Counted from the stretch's first letter, positions 42,040-51,648 are shown. The stretch: 64,000 nucleotides of DNA from Enterococcus saccharolyticus subsp. saccharolyticus (GCF_029023825.1 NZ_CP118957.1:837501-901500); one strand, 5' to 3'. Notes: generated from the letters alone by a model not told the origin. Program-made: numbers and translations.

Positions 42040-43770
42040 TTGATGAATAAATGTCCACATTGCGAATTTGAATTAATCGCCGATCAGAAATTTTGTCCCA
42101 ATTGCGGCGCTAAATTAATTGATGATATCGCGACAAAACCAGAAAATGATAATATTAAATGGTCCGACTATCAAGATGTCCCTATTGAGTCAGTTATCGA
42201 GCATTTCTCTGAATTGCATGACGGAAATGATGAGGAAGAAACTGATGAATTTGCAGACAATCCAATTTTAGCTGAATATATTCGTAAACATAAAGACGAT
42301 TATAAAGATGAGAATCCGACTGAGGAAGAAACAGTAACAGAATCAGCTGAACCTTCATCAGAACCAGAAAAAGAGGAAGAAGTACCAGTCGAAGAAACCA
42401 GTGATCCAGAACCGATTATTCCTGTTGTAAATGAAGTACCAGAAGAAGATATCGTAGAAGAACCAACTGTAGAAGAGACCCCTACAGAAGAAGAACCGGA
42501 AGAACCAAAAGTAGCACCTGTTGTTGCACCGATTATTGATCCAATACCAACACCAGAGCCAGAAGTTAAACCGGAACCAAAAGAAGAAAAGGCACCCGTG
42601 AAAAACCCAGAACCGCCAAAGAAATCCAAGAAAAAATATTGGTTGACAGCAGCTGCACTAGTTGTTATTGCTGGTGGTGCATGGATGTATTACGACAATC
42701 AACAAAAAGAAAAAGCAGAAGCTGCACGTCAAGAACAATTACGTGTTGAAACAGCTGTTGCACGGATTGAGAGTGAATTGGATAATTTTTATCTTGATCA
42801 AGACGAACAATTTATTGTCCCTGGAAAAACAGCAGCAGATGTCGAAAAATTAATGAAAGAATTGGAAGAGTATTCTTCTGAACCAAAATACAAAGAATTA
42901 CGTGATAAAGGGCAAAAATTACAAGTAAAAATTGCTGTTCTTGATCAAATCAATAGTCATTTTACAGAACCAATTGTCGTAGGCGATGAACTGAAAGAAA
43001 ATGTTCATGTCAAAGATGGCGATGCAGTTGACATGGCATTATTAACTGATGAAACGCCTTTTTCTAAGTTAATCAATGAAGCAATTAAAAAAGGTAAAGA
43101 AGAATTCAAAGCGTTACAAGAGACAGGCAAAGCTGTTCAAGCATTAACTACAAGCGATAGCAATGAACAATTAAGTGATTCTGTCACGCGAAAAGATTAT
43201 GAAGATACCAAAGAAAAAGTTGACAAGTTATTCGATGGTGCAGAGAAGAAAGCCTTCATTGCACAATTAGAAAAAGTTGATAAAGCTTTGGTTGAACGTG
43301 AAGCTGCAGAAAAAGAACAAGCAGAACAACAAGCAGAGCAACCTGCTCAAACAGAACAACCGCAAGCACAAGCTGAACCAGAAGTGCCTGTTCAAGAGCA
43401 AACACCAACAACACCACAATACAGTGAAGGTTCAGAAATTTTAGGACCGAATACACCGAAAAACAGTAACAATGAACCAATTATCTCTTCACGTCAAAGT
43501 GATATTGATGATGCCAATAATCCAGCATGGAATTGGGCACCAGGTATCTATGACAAAGTAATTAACGAATCGATTAAACGTGGTTATATTGTTGAAGGTG
43601 GTTTCTATGTGGAACGTGTGCGTATTGAAAACGGTGAAGGTTATTACAACCTATATGCGACATCCAACAAATCCTCGTTACTGAAAGGTACGCCAGAATC
43701 AGCGTTACCAATGTATCTATTTACTATTAACGCGAAAACAGGTTTCTTCCGAGGTAACGGAAGTAACTAA
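42040..43770 (+). CDS. zinc-ribbon membrane protein with acidic linker
   Basis: This 576-residue protein begins with a zinc ribbon (CPHC near residue 5 and CPNCGAKL near 20). A long Glu/Pro-rich region (about 60-200) follows, then one membrane segment (about 205-225, YWLTAAALVVIAGGAWMYY), a coiled-coil-like region (225-440) ending in Glu/Gln/Ala-rich sequence, and a C-terminal domain of about 85 residues (NPAWNWAPGIYDKVINES to FFRGNGSN). The zinc ribbon should be inside and the C-terminal half outside the cell. It stands alone after rpoD. Function unknown; domain layout suggests an envelope sensor or scaffold. Confidence 0.8.
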   Translation: MMNKCPHCEFELIADQKFCPNCGAKLIDDIATKPENDNIKWSDYQDVPIESVIEHFSELHDGNDEEETDEFADNPILAEYIRKHKDDYKDENPTEEETVTESAEPSSEPEKEEEVPVEETSDPEPIIPVVNEVPEEDIVEEPTVEETPTEEEPEEPKVAPVVAPIIDPIPTPEPEVKPEPKEEKAPVKNPEPPKKSKKKYWLTAAALVVIAGGAWMYYDNQQKEKAEAARQEQLRVETAVARIESELDNFYLDQDEQFIVPGKTAADVEKLMKELEEYSSEPKYKELRDKGQKLQVKIAVLDQINSHFTEPIVVGDELKENVHVKDGDAVDMALLTDETPFSKLINEAIKKGKEEFKALQETGKAVQALTTSDSNEQLSDSVTRKDYEDTKEKVDKLFDGAEKKAFIAQLEKVDKALVEREAAEKEQAEQQAEQPAQTEQPQAQAEPEVPVQEQTPTTPQYSEGSEILGPNTPKNSNNEPIISSRQSDIDDANNPAWNWAPGIYDKVINESIKRGYIVEGGFYVERVRIENGEGYYNLYATSNKSSLLKGTPESALPMYLFTINAKTGFFRGNGSN

Positions 43771-43795
43771 AAAAGAAGCAAGCAACCCTTGTCTC

Positions 43796-43845
43796 TCCCC
43801 CTTATTTTCGATATGATAGAAAAATATCAATCGAAAAGAGGGGGA
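43796..43845 (+). promoter_or_regulatory. hairpin burying the azlC ribosome binding site
   Basis: TCCCCC-TTATTTTCGAT (43796-43812) pairs with ATCGAAAA-GAGGGGGA (43830-43845) around an AT-rich loop. The 3' arm is the G-run ribosome site, 6 bases before the TTG start of azlC. A T-rich stretch follows, so it could stop transcription as well as hide the ribosome site. Confidence 0.6.
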
Positions 43846-43851
43846 TTCTTT

Positions 43852-44556
43852 TTGCAAGAAGTGAAATATGAAAGTTTTGTAGATGGTTTAAAGGCCTGCG
43901 TACCGACGATTTTGGGGTATGTCGGAATTGGCTTTGCTATGGGCGTGGTCGGTAAAGGAATAGGTTTGAGTGTCTTTGAAGTCTTTTTAATGTCCGTAGT
44001 GGTTTATGCGGGGAGTGCCCAATTTATTATGTGTGGTTTATTAGCAATTGGCGCGCCGATATCTTCTATTATTGTTACCGTCTTTTTAGTTAATCTACGC
44101 CATTTTTTAATGAGCTTATCTGTTGCGCCAGCCTTTCGGAAAGAAAGTATGTTAGGAAATATTGGCATTGGCACACTGTTAACTGATGAATCTTATGGGG
44201 TGTTAACTACAGCTCTTCAAAACGGCAAGCAACCTTCTTTAAGCTGGATGAACGGGTTGAATATCTGTGCTTATCTTTCTTGGATTGTTGCTACAGTTTT
44301 TGGAGCGATGCTGGGAGAATTTATTCCAGATCCGGAATTATTTGGCTTAGATTTTGCTTTAGTCGCAATGTTTTTAGGACTTTTTTTGTTTCAAGCAGAA
44401 TTACCATTAAAAAAACGCACCAAGCAAACGGTGATTGTTTTAGCGAGTGTAGTTATTAGTTTGTATTTGTTTATGTGGTGGACGACACCTGAAATTGCAG
44501 TGATCGTCGCGACATTAATTGGTTGTTTTGTAGGGGTGGTGACACATAATGAATAG
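43852..44556 (+). CDS. azlC: AzlC family branched-chain amino acid exporter subunit
   Basis: This 234-residue membrane protein has about six hydrophobic segments. Family features are SFVDGLKACVPTILGYVGIGFAMG near the N-terminus, VVYAGSAQFIMCGLL and NLRHFLMSLSVAP. With AzlD it exports branched-chain amino acids. I choose the TTG at 43852 because of the GAGGGGG site; a longer frame to 43789 would run through the hairpin. It overlaps azlD by 8 bases. Confidence 0.88.
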   Translation: MQEVKYESFVDGLKACVPTILGYVGIGFAMGVVGKGIGLSVFEVFLMSVVVYAGSAQFIMCGLLAIGAPISSIIVTVFLVNLRHFLMSLSVAPAFRKESMLGNIGIGTLLTDESYGVLTTALQNGKQPSLSWMNGLNICAYLSWIVATVFGAMLGEFIPDPELFGLDFALVAMFLGLFLFQAELPLKKRTKQTVIVLASVVISLYLFMWWTTPEIAVIVATLIGCFVGVVTHNE

Positions 44557-44866
44557 CTTTTTATTATTGCTTGCCGGTTGTTTTGTTGTGACGTGGATTC
44601 CACGTATTTTGCCATTTGTTTTTGCGAAAAAATTAGAATTTCCAGAAAAATTGCATCTATTTTTAAGTTATTTACCTTTGTGTATTTTAGCAGCGTTGTT
44701 AGTTCAAAGTTTGTTGGTTGTGCCAACTGGTAAAGCACCAGTCTTAAAACTTGAAGAAACTTTGGCGTGTATTCCCACATTAATTGTGGGCTACTATACG
44801 AAAGATTTGATGAAGATTGTGATTACAGGTATTATTACGATAGCGGTTATTCGCTTCGTTTTATGA
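44549..44866 (+). CDS. azlD: AzlD family transporter subunit
   Basis: This 105-residue membrane protein has three to four hydrophobic segments and the AzlD pattern TWIPRILPFVFAKKLEFPEKL followed by LSYLPLCILAALLVQSLL. It is the small partner of AzlC, with an ATG inside the 3' end of azlC, which implies coupled translation. Confidence 0.88.
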   Translation: MNSFLLLLAGCFVVTWIPRILPFVFAKKLEFPEKLHLFLSYLPLCILAALLVQSLLVVPTGKAPVLKLEETLACIPTLIVGYYTKDLMKIVITGIITIAVIRFVL

Positions 44867-44900
44867 TTTTAAAATATGAATACTTTTAAAGGAGAAGAAT

Positions 44901-45764
44901 ATGAACGAGTTATTAGCATCCGTGTTTAGCGGATTGATTATTGATGAAAATGATACGTATTATTTTGTCCAAAAAAATGGACTGACATTTAAATTAGCAA
45001 AATCAGAAGGAGAACATAGCTTAGGAGAAGCAGTTGAAGGGTTTGGTTATCAAAATCAAAAACAAGAATTATGTTTGACAACTGAAATTCCTAAAAGTCG
45101 TAAAGGGCACTACGCATTTGGTGAAGTAACAGACAGTCGTCGTGATTTGGGTGTATTTGTTAATATTGGCTTGCCGGATAAAGATATTGCTGTTTCTTTA
45201 GATGAATTACCAACGATGCGTGAATTATGGCCTAAAAAAGGTGATCGAATTATGGTTTCATTACGTGTAGACCATAAAGATCGTATTTGGGGAACGTTAG
45301 CTGATGAGAAAATTTTCCAAGCGTTAAGCAAACGTGGCGGAGAAACCTTAAAAAATAAAGATGTTTCAGGAACAGTATATCGTTTGAAATTAGCTGGTAC
45401 GTATCTTTTAACAGATGATTTTTATATTGGTTTCATTCATCCATCTGAACGTTTCCAAGAACCACGTTTAGGTGAACGCGTGAATGGTCGTGTAATTGGT
45501 ATTCGTCCAGATGGTGCTTTGAATGTATCATTGAAACCACGCGCACATGAAGCAATTAGCGATGATGCGGCAATGATTATTGCCTTTTTAGAGCGTGCAC
45601 CTGAGAATCAAATGCATTATACGGATAAATCCTCACCTGAAGAAATTACGCAAATGTTTGGGATTAGTAAAGGGCAATTTAAACGTGCGTTAGGAAACTT
45701 GATGAAACAACGTCGTATCGAACAAAAAGATGGTATCACGAAATTAATCAAGGAATCTAATTGA
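44901..45764 (+). CDS. cvfB: S1-like RNA-binding protein, CvfB family
   Basis: This 287-residue protein has S1-type OB folds: FGEVTDSRRDLGVFVNIGL (about residues 73-91), DRIMVSLRVDHKDRIWGTLA, FYIGFIHPSERFQEPRLGERV and GRVIGIRPDGALNVSLKPR. The C-terminus ends in a winged-helix (SPEEITQMFGISKGQFKRALG). Homologues (CvfB, YitL) affect virulence factor expression in staphylococci through RNA binding. AAAGGAG precedes the ATG. No direct operon partner is evident. Confidence 0.9.
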   Translation: MNELLASVFSGLIIDENDTYYFVQKNGLTFKLAKSEGEHSLGEAVEGFGYQNQKQELCLTTEIPKSRKGHYAFGEVTDSRRDLGVFVNIGLPDKDIAVSLDELPTMRELWPKKGDRIMVSLRVDHKDRIWGTLADEKIFQALSKRGGETLKNKDVSGTVYRLKLAGTYLLTDDFYIGFIHPSERFQEPRLGERVNGRVIGIRPDGALNVSLKPRAHEAISDDAAMIIAFLERAPENQMHYTDKSSPEEITQMFGISKGQFKRALGNLMKQRRIEQKDGITKLIKESN

Positions 45765-45866
45765 GAATGCTTGTATAATTTTGACTTCTATTTTATAATT
45801 ATTTTAATGTTTGGGGCATTTTACATCCCCTAGATTAGAATGATTGTAATTAAGATGGAGGATTGT

Positions 45867-46328
45867 ATGAATACAGTTGAAGCTTTGAAGAAAACGAAAA
45901 AACAACTCCATGAATCTGGATTTAAATTAACGCCACAAAGAGAAGCCACTTTGTTAGTGCTGTTAGAAAATGAGAAAGACCATTTATCTGCAGAAGAAAT
46001 TTATTTTTTTGTGAAACGAAAAAATTCAGATATTGGTTTAGCAACGGTTTATCGGACGTTAGAAATTCTAACGGAATTGAAAATTGTCGATAAAATCAGT
46101 TTCGATGATGGTGTAGCGCGTTATGATTTACGCAAAGAAGGCGCCAAACATTTTCATCATCATTTATTGTGTTTAGAATGTGGAAGTATTGAAGAAATTG
46201 AAGAAGACTTATTAGGTAGTGTAGAAGAAATTGTCGAGCAGCGTTTTCACTTTTTAGTGAAGGATCATCGTTTAACATTTCATGGTATCTGCCAAGAATG
46301 TCAAAAGAAAGAGCAAACCGAGGCGTAG
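45867..46328 (+). CDS. fur: Fur family transcriptional regulator
   Basis: This 153-residue metalloregulator has the winged-helix (LTPQREATLLVLL, GLATVYRTLEIL) and a metal site region HFHHHLLCLECGSIEEIEEDLL. Structural zinc cysteines are the CLEC and CQEC pairs. It most resembles Fur rather than PerR because of the FHHHLLCLECG pattern, but Zur cannot be ruled out by eye. Start ATG 45867 follows GGAGG by 5 bases; an ATG at 45840 is upstream of that site. It precedes xerD as in related genomes. Confidence 0.85.
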   Translation: MNTVEALKKTKKQLHESGFKLTPQREATLLVLLENEKDHLSAEEIYFFVKRKNSDIGLATVYRTLEILTELKIVDKISFDDGVARYDLRKEGAKHFHHHLLCLECGSIEEIEEDLLGSVEEIVEQRFHFLVKDHRLTFHGICQECQKKEQTEA

Positions 46329-46342
46329 TTCTCGGTTTTTTT
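46316..46342 (+). terminator. terminator at the end of fur
   Basis: AACCGAG (46316-46322) / CTCGGTT (46331-46337) and a T run; the stem overlaps the last codons of fur. Confidence 0.75.
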
Positions 46343-46439
46343 AGTTGGTGTGAAAATTTTTATGTAAACTAAAGGAGATTTTCTGTTCTTAGCTAACGGA
46401 ATTTGTTATGATAGATAAGGCGAAAGCGAGGAGAAGAAA

Positions 46440-47330
46440 ATGGAAGAACAAGTCATTGATTATTTACACTTTTTGACGATTGAACGAGGACTTGCGCAAA
46501 ATACGAGAAAAAGTTATCAACGTGATTTGGAACAATATGTGGCTTTTTTGAACAGACAAAAAATTGACAATTGGCAAAAAATTGATCGCTTTATTGTTGT
46601 CCAATTTTTGCAAGAATTACAAGCAGCCGAAAAATCACCTGCTACGATTACTCGAATGGTCACAAGTTTGCGTCGCTTTCATCAATTTTTACGTCAAGAA
46701 CGCTTTACTGACCATGATCCGATGCAACATATTGATTCTCCTAAAAAAGCCCAAAAACTACCTGATACGTTAAGCTTAAATGAGATTGAGCGTTTGATTG
46801 AAACCCCAGATACTAAGGAAGTGTTAGGTATTCGTGATCGTGCGATTTTAGAAGTCATGTATGCGACAGGACTACGTGTCAGCGAACTGATTGGTTTAAA
46901 ATTAAATGATTTGCATTTAAGCATGGGCTTACTGCATACTGTCGGCAAAGGGGACAAAGAGCGGATTGTTCCACTCGGTGATTTGGCAATTCAATGGATT
47001 GAATGTTATTTAGAAGAAGCGCGTCCATTGTTAACTGCGAAACATCCAGAAGAAACTCATCTTTTTGTCAACAGTCATGGAACCGGACTTTCTCGACAAG
47101 GTATTTGGAAAAATTTGAAAGCTTTGGTTCGTAAAGCTGGGATTACCAAAAATGTCACACCGCATACGTTACGTCATAGTTTTGCGACCCATTTATTAGA
47201 AAACGGTGCTGACTTGCGCACAGTACAAGAATTATTAGGTCATGCTGATATTTCTACTACGCAGATTTATACGCATATTACGAAAAAACGTATGACGGAT
47301 GTCTATAAACAACATTTCCCTCGCGCATAA
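46440..47330 (+). CDS. xerD: site-specific tyrosine recombinase XerD
   Basis: This 296-residue recombinase resolves chromosome dimers at dif with a partner. The N-terminal SAM-like domain spans residues 1-85 ([16 protein letters not shown]). Catalytic residues are Arg in [12 protein letters not shown] (about 147), Lys in [28 protein letters not shown] (His-x-x-Arg), [13 protein letters not shown] (His and nucleophile Tyr). It starts the xerD-scpA-scpB-rluB run, a conserved Firmicutes order. Confidence 0.95.
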   Translation: MEEQVIDYLHFLTIERGLAQNTRKSYQRDLEQYVAFLNRQKIDNWQKIDRFIVVQFLQELQAAEKSPATITRMVTSLRRFHQFLRQERFTDHDPMQHIDSPKKAQKLPDTLSLNEIERLIETPDTKEVLGIRDRAILEVMYATGLRVSELIGLKLNDLHLSMGLLHTVGKGDKERIVPLGDLAIQWIECYLEEARPLLTAKHPEETHLFVNSHGTGLSRQGIWKNLKALVRKAGITKNVTPHTLRHSFATHLLENGADLRTVQELLGHADISTTQIYTHITKKRMTDVYKQHFPRA

Positions 47331-47343
47331 AGGAAGGAAGTCT

Positions 47344-48096
47344 ATGCAAGAAATTAAAATAAAATTGGATGTTTTTGAAGGTCCACTCGATTTGTTGTTG
47401 CATTTAATCAAATCGTTGGAGCTTGATATTTATGATATTCCAATTGCGGATGTCACCGAACAATATATGAATTATATTCATGCGATGAAAACACTTGAAT
47501 TGGAAGTTGCCGGAGAATATTTGGTTATGGCGGCAACTTTAATGGCGATTAAAAGTCAAATGCTCTTGCCAAAAGCAGAATTGGAAGAAGAATATGACGA
47601 TGTATATGAAGAAGATCCACGCGATGCGTTAGTAGCACAATTATTGGAGTATCGTAAATATAAATACGCCGCCGATTGTTTGTCAGAAAAAGCCGAAGAA
47701 CGTAGTCAATATTTTACGAAAGATCCCATGGATGTGGATGACTATAAAGAAACCGAGCAAGAGTTGGATAAAAACCAATTGAATACGATTGATTTATTTT
47801 TGGCTTTTCATAGCATGTTAGAAAAAAAGAAAAAGCGTCAAAATTTTGAAACCACCATTCGTGCAGATGAAAGCAGTATTGAAGATAAAATGGCGTTTAT
47901 CGAAGCACAATTAGTAGCAAGTTCTAGTCGAAATGGCCGAACATTAGATTCTTTTTTTGTTGCTTTTACCAAACCAGAAATTGTTATTACATTTATGGCA
48001 TTGTTGGAATTGATGAAAAATGGAAAAATCAAGGTCGAGCAGACGGGGAATTATGAAACAATTTTGTTATACCCAGTAGGAGAGAAACATGAGTAA
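47344..48096 (+). CDS. scpA: segregation and condensation protein A
   Basis: This 250-residue kleisin bridges the Smc heads in the condensin complex. The N-terminus [31 protein letters not shown] is the ScpA signature, and the C-terminal winged helix includes VVAFTKP-like [29 protein letters not shown] 47344 with AAGGAAGG upstream is chosen; a longer frame overlaps xerD without a ribosome site. Overlaps scpB by 8 bases. Confidence 0.95.
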   Translation: MQEIKIKLDVFEGPLDLLLHLIKSLELDIYDIPIADVTEQYMNYIHAMKTLELEVAGEYLVMAATLMAIKSQMLLPKAELEEEYDDVYEEDPRDALVAQLLEYRKYKYAADCLSEKAEERSQYFTKDPMDVDDYKETEQELDKNQLNTIDLFLAFHSMLEKKKKRQNFETTIRADESSIEDKMAFIEAQLVASSSRNGRTLDSFFVAFTKPEIVITFMALLELMKNGKIKVEQTGNYETILLYPVGEKHE

Positions 48097-48670
48097 ATTA
48101 AGTCAACTAGAAGCGATATTGTTTATCGTAGGTGATGAAGGCATTGGCTTGGAAGAATTGAGTTATTTATTAGAGGAACCTACCCCTAAAATTTATCAAT
48201 ACATTCAAACCTTAAACCAAAAATACCAAGACGATAACGATGCAGCCTTAAATATTTTAGAAGTCGGCAATCATTTTGTCTTAACCACCAAAAAGGAGTT
48301 TGCGCCTTTATTAAAAAAATATGCGCAATCGCCTATGTCAAACCGTTTGTCACAAGCTGCGCTCGAAACGTTAGCTATCATTGCGTACAAACAACCGATT
48401 ACCCGTGTAGAAATCGATGAAATTCGTGGCGTGCAATCTGCGGGTTCTGTACAAAAATTAGTTGCACGTCAATTAATCGAAGAAAAAGGTCGCGTGGAAG
48501 GGCCTGGTCGAGCGATTTTATATGGAACTACCGAATATTTTATGGATTACTTTGGGTTGAAAACCTTGGAAGAATTACCAGATATTCAAACCATGGAAGA
48601 CGATTTGGCAGAAGAGATGCCGAACGATTTATTTTTTGATCGTTACCAAGAATTAGAAGGAGACAAATAA
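48089..48670 (+). CDS. scpB: segregation and condensation protein B
   Basis: This 193-residue protein forms dimers that bind ScpA in the Smc complex. Two winged-helix domains are visible: [24 protein letters not shown] and [31 protein letters not shown]. It overlaps scpA at the start and shares the bases TAATG with rluB at the end, so the three are translated as a coupled set. Confidence 0.96.
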   Translation: MSKLSQLEAILFIVGDEGIGLEELSYLLEEPTPKIYQYIQTLNQKYQDDNDAALNILEVGNHFVLTTKKEFAPLLKKYAQSPMSNRLSQAALETLAIIAYKQPITRVEIDEIRGVQSAGSVQKLVARQLIEEKGRVEGPGRAILYGTTEYFMDYFGLKTLEELPDIQTMEDDLAEEMPNDLFFDRYQELEGDK

Positions 48671-49389
48671 TGGAAAGATTACAAAAAGTGATTGCTCATG
48701 CGGGCATTGCATCACGTAGAAAAGCAGAAACGTATATTTTAGATGGTCGTGTGAAAGTTAACGGTCAAGTAGTGAAAGAATTAGGGACTCAAGTGAGTGC
48801 AAAAGATCGTGTAGAAGTGGATAATGTCCCAATCTATCAAGAAGAACCCGTGTATTATTTATTCTATAAACCACGTGGCGTGATTTCTGCTGTATCTGAT
48901 GATAAAAACCGCAAAGTCGTGGTTGATTATTTATCGGATGTACGAGAGCGGATTTATCCAGTTGGTCGTTTGGATTATGATACGTCAGGTTTATTATTAT
49001 TAACCAACGATGGAAACTTCTCACAAAAATTAACCCATCCAAAACATGAAGTCGATAAAGTATATGTAGCGAAAGTCAAAGGGATTGCTGAGAAAAGAAA
49101 TCTTTTACCGTTAACTCGTGGAATGCGCATTGAAGGAAAAAGAGTCGCACCTGCGCGCTTTGAAATTTTATCAACAGATATCAAAGCACAAACAAGTATT
49201 GTGCAATTAACGATTCATGAAGGACGTAACCACCAAGTCAAAAACATGTTAAAAGCAGTGGGGTTACCTGTCCAAAAACTAAAACGTGAAAAATATGGCG
49301 AACTAACGCTAGCTGGGTTACGTCCAGGAGAATATCGTGAGTTGAATAAAAAAGAAGTTAGTCAATTATTAGACAAAGCAAAAAAATAA
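48670..49389 (+). CDS. rluB: 23S rRNA pseudouridine synthase B
   Basis: This 239-residue enzyme modifies 23S rRNA (U2605 type in E. coli numbering). The N-terminal S4 RNA-binding domain is RLQKVIAHAGIASRRKAE to DGRVKVNGQ. The catalytic domain carries VGRLDYDTSGLLLLTNDG with the nucleophile Asp (about 103) and HEGRNHQVKNMLKAVG. The start codon overlaps the scpB stop. Gene order scpA-scpB-rluB is standard. Confidence 0.94.
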   Translation: MERLQKVIAHAGIASRRKAETYILDGRVKVNGQVVKELGTQVSAKDRVEVDNVPIYQEEPVYYLFYKPRGVISAVSDDKNRKVVVDYLSDVRERIYPVGRLDYDTSGLLLLTNDGNFSQKLTHPKHEVDKVYVAKVKGIAEKRNLLPLTRGMRIEGKRVAPARFEILSTDIKAQTSIVQLTIHEGRNHQVKNMLKAVGLPVQKLKREKYGELTLAGLRPGEYRELNKKEVSQLLDKAKK

Positions 49390-49460
49390 TTTTGAGCTGA
49401 AATGGTTGAAACTATTAACAATTCATGTATAATAAAATTGTACTAACAATTTAATAAAGG

Positions 49461-49580
49461 TTCGTCTTCAGGGGCAGGGTGTAATTCCCGACCGGTGGTT
49501 ATAGTCCACGACCCGCTTTTTATAAGTGGCTGAATCGGTGAAATTCCGATACCGACAGTATAGTCTGGATAAAGAAGATA
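49461..49580 (+). promoter_or_regulatory. FMN riboswitch (RFN element)
   Basis: All conserved RFN blocks are present in order: CTTCAGGGGCAGGGTG, AATTCCCGACCGGTGG, TAGTCCACGACCCGC, a variable stem, TGAATCGGTGAAATTCCGA, TACCGACAGTATAGTCTGGAT and GAAGATA. It precedes a terminator and ribU, so FMN should switch off riboflavin uptake. The 351-base gap between rluB and ribU is filled by this element and its expression platform. Confidence 0.97.
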
Positions 49581-49617
49581 GGGCGTATTTGATTTACCTA
49601 ATTTTGTTATAATCAGA

Positions 49618-49656
49618 TACCCTATTTTTCCCCTACGGAAAAATAGGGTATTTTTT
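49618..49656 (+). terminator. riboswitch expression-platform terminator
   Basis: TACCCTATTTTTCC (49618-49631) / GGAAAAATAGGGTA (49637-49650) then TTTTTT. GATAGGGCG at the 3' edge of the riboswitch can compete with the 5' arm (CCCTAT), giving an antiterminator. Confidence 0.85.
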
Positions 49657-49740
49657 CTTGTCTGGCGCCGACGAGAAAGCAAAAAGGAAAATTTAATAGG
49701 TTCGTTTGAAGATGAGTCCTTACACTTAGGAGGATTTATA

Positions 49741-50343
49741 ATGAAAAACAACAAAGTACAAAAAATGGTTTCAATTGCACTGTTTGCTTCGATGGGATTA
49801 GTTTTACAATATGTCGCATTTCCGGTCATTCCGATGTTTAGTTTTCTAAAGATTGATTTTAGTGATATTCCGGTTATGTTAAGCATGTTTTTATTTGGTC
49901 CATTGGCTGGTGTCACCACAGCGTTTATTCGTTCATCGTTGCACCTATTAACAACTGGTTTATCCGCACCAAATTTGGTGGGAGATGTTGCAAGTTTCCT
50001 TGCTACCACAGCCTTTACCTTACCAATGTATTATTTCTTTAAAAAAGGCAATGGTTTACTTAACAAAATTTATGGCACTTTATCTGGCATATTATCAATG
50101 AGTTTGTTCATGAGTGTTGCGAACTATTTTGTGATTACACCACTGTACTTAATGTTCTTTGGCGTAACTGCGGATACATTTTTAGGAATGCCACTTGCTA
50201 ATTATGTTGTGATGGGAATTTTACCATTCAACTTAATTAAAGGAGGCGTTGTCACCGTTGTCTTCTTGGTATTACATGCGAAATTATTACCATGGTTGTC
50301 AAGAAAACAAGCTTTTTCACAACACCAAACATTTTCAAAATAA
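49741..50343 (+). CDS. ribU: riboflavin ECF transporter S component
   Basis: This 200-residue membrane protein has about six hydrophobic segments and binds riboflavin for the shared ECF energising module. Motifs are ALFASMGLVLQYVAFPVIP, FLKIDFSDIPVMLSMFLFGP and NLIKGGVVTVVFLVLHAKLL. It follows an FMN riboswitch, and AGGAGG precedes the ATG. The EcfA/EcfT genes are not in this window. Confidence 0.95.
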   Translation: MKNNKVQKMVSIALFASMGLVLQYVAFPVIPMFSFLKIDFSDIPVMLSMFLFGPLAGVTTAFIRSSLHLLTTGLSAPNLVGDVASFLATTAFTLPMYYFFKKGNGLLNKIYGTLSGILSMSLFMSVANYFVITPLYLMFFGVTADTFLGMPLANYVVMGILPFNLIKGGVVTVVFLVLHAKLLPWLSRKQAFSQHQTFSK

Positions 50344-50412
50344 AAAATAAAGGGCATGTCACAATCGTGAGATGTTCTTTTTAGTTGTTTTTGCGTATAA
50401 TAAATAGAAGAA

Positions 50413-50625
50413 TTATTTTTCTAAGACGATAGCACGTACTGGGCACTTTTGATAGGCTTTTAATACCGCCGCTTGTTCGTCTTGAATGAATTGTTGATGC
50501 GCCTCTGGTTCTTGGGCAAATAGAACAATTCCTTCTTCGTCATAATCGAATATATTTGGTGCGTAAACCGCACATAACCCGCAAGCAATACAGCGTTCGG
50601 GAATGATTTTACATAATTGAGACAT
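50413..50625 (-). CDS. fer: ferredoxin, single 4Fe-4S
   Basis: This 70-residue protein has cluster ligands in RCIACGLCAVYAPNIF (three Cys) and the distal CPVRAIVLE (fourth Cys), the Bacillus Fer type with one 4Fe-4S centre and an acidic surface. It is a low-potential electron carrier. It is divergent from ypbB and close to ribU, matching the Bacillus order ypbB-recS / fer / ribU region. Confidence 0.93.
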   Translation of the reverse strand: MSQLCKIIPERCIACGLCAVYAPNIFDYDEEGIVLFAQEPEAHQQFIQDEQAAVLKAYQKCPVRAIVLEK

Positions 50626-50652
50626 GTCGTCACTACTTTCTGGAGGTTTTAT

Positions 50653-51648
50653 ATGGATACATTTATTTTATCGTTGTTTTCAAAAGAAGACAAGTTGAAG
50701 CCTAGTACCTTTTATCAAGTGTTAAGTGGGAAGCGGACATCTTCCGTTTTGACCTATGCTTTTTTCCATAATTTACTGCATGTCTCTGGCATATTCCCTC
50801 AATTAACGGAAGCTGATTTTAATAAAGTCATTCAACAACTCAAAAAAGACCAGCTCTTGGTCGAAAGTGAGGGCTTCTTGTCTTTAAATCAAGAGTTTAC
50901 GTGTGAAGCCAAACACTATTTAACAGATGTGGATTTCTTTAAGTATGGACGTAAAGAAGCTGAAATTTGGCGTTCTATTCAATTTTTGGTGCAAGTGGCT
51001 TCTTATTTGGATCGTCATCAACCGTATGTTCCTTTAGAAAGTTCACCATTTTATACGGAACGTGTCCGCCAATTTGTTCATCAGTATCGTAAGGAAATGA
51101 AAGAGACTATCTATCAGGAATTAGTGACTATTTTTTCTCAATTGCCTGCCGAAAAAGCTAATTTACTTGCCCAAACGTTTACTGGTTTTGAACAAAATGG
51201 GGTGGTGTTTTTCCAGCTATTACCAGCAGATATACAGCAGTTTCCATGGTCTGTGGTCGCGATGAGTAGCGCCACGCATGCGTTTTTTAAGGAAATTTCG
51301 CAACAACCTACTTTTTTATTGTATCAATTTATCAAACCGTTACTTGCGCAAAATATCAATATTAGTATGTTGAAAACGAGAAAATTATTTAAACAAGGCT
51401 ATAATTTTGAAGAAGTCATGCAAATTCGTCACTTAAAACAAGGAACCATTCAAGATCATGTCATTGAGTGGGCCTTGGTAGCAGAAGATTTTCCTTTTGA
51501 ACAATTTATTACAAATCAAACATCGTTAGCAACATTGCCCGATGATTCATGGAACTTTCGTTATAAAGAACTCGTCGAACAATATGATGTATCTTTTTTA
51601 GAAATTCGTTTATATCAAATTTGGAGGAAGAAAACCGCATGGAGTTAG
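50653..51648 (+). CDS. YpbB-like helix-turn-helix domain protein
   Basis: This 331-residue protein is the YpbB type found directly before RecQ/RecS helicase genes. It is largely helical; the C-terminal part holds the helix-turn-helix (FKQGYNFEEVMQIRHLKQGTIQDHVIEWAL). Start ATG 50653 follows TGGAGG; a longer frame reaches 50617 without a ribosome site. It overlaps the helicase by 10 bases. The role is not established; the fixed pairing suggests it aids the helicase. Confidence 0.85.
   Translation: MDTFILSLFSKEDKLKPSTFYQVLSGKRTSSVLTYAFFHNLLHVSGIFPQLTEADFNKVIQQLKKDQLLVESEGFLSLNQEFTCEAKHYLTDVDFFKYGRKEAEIWRSIQFLVQVASYLDRHQPYVPLESSPFYTERVRQFVHQYRKEMKETIYQELVTIFSQLPAEKANLLAQTFTGFEQNGVVFFQLLPADIQQFPWSVVAMSSATHAFFKEISQQPTFLLYQFIKPLLAQNINISMLKTRKLFKQGYNFEEVMQIRHLKQGTIQDHVIEWALVAEDFPFEQFITNQTSLATLPDDSWNFRYKELVEQYDVSFLEIRLYQIWRKKTAWS

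Noticed and set aside
42300-42620. Tandem repeat or CRISPR-like array
   Set aside because: The repetitive look comes from Glu/Pro codons of the acidic linker in the zinc-ribbon protein; no regular unit or spacers.
42300-42629. Minus-strand 109-codon Gly/Ser-rich ORF
   Set aside because: Low-complexity shadow opposite the Glu/Pro linker; no ribosome site or independent context.
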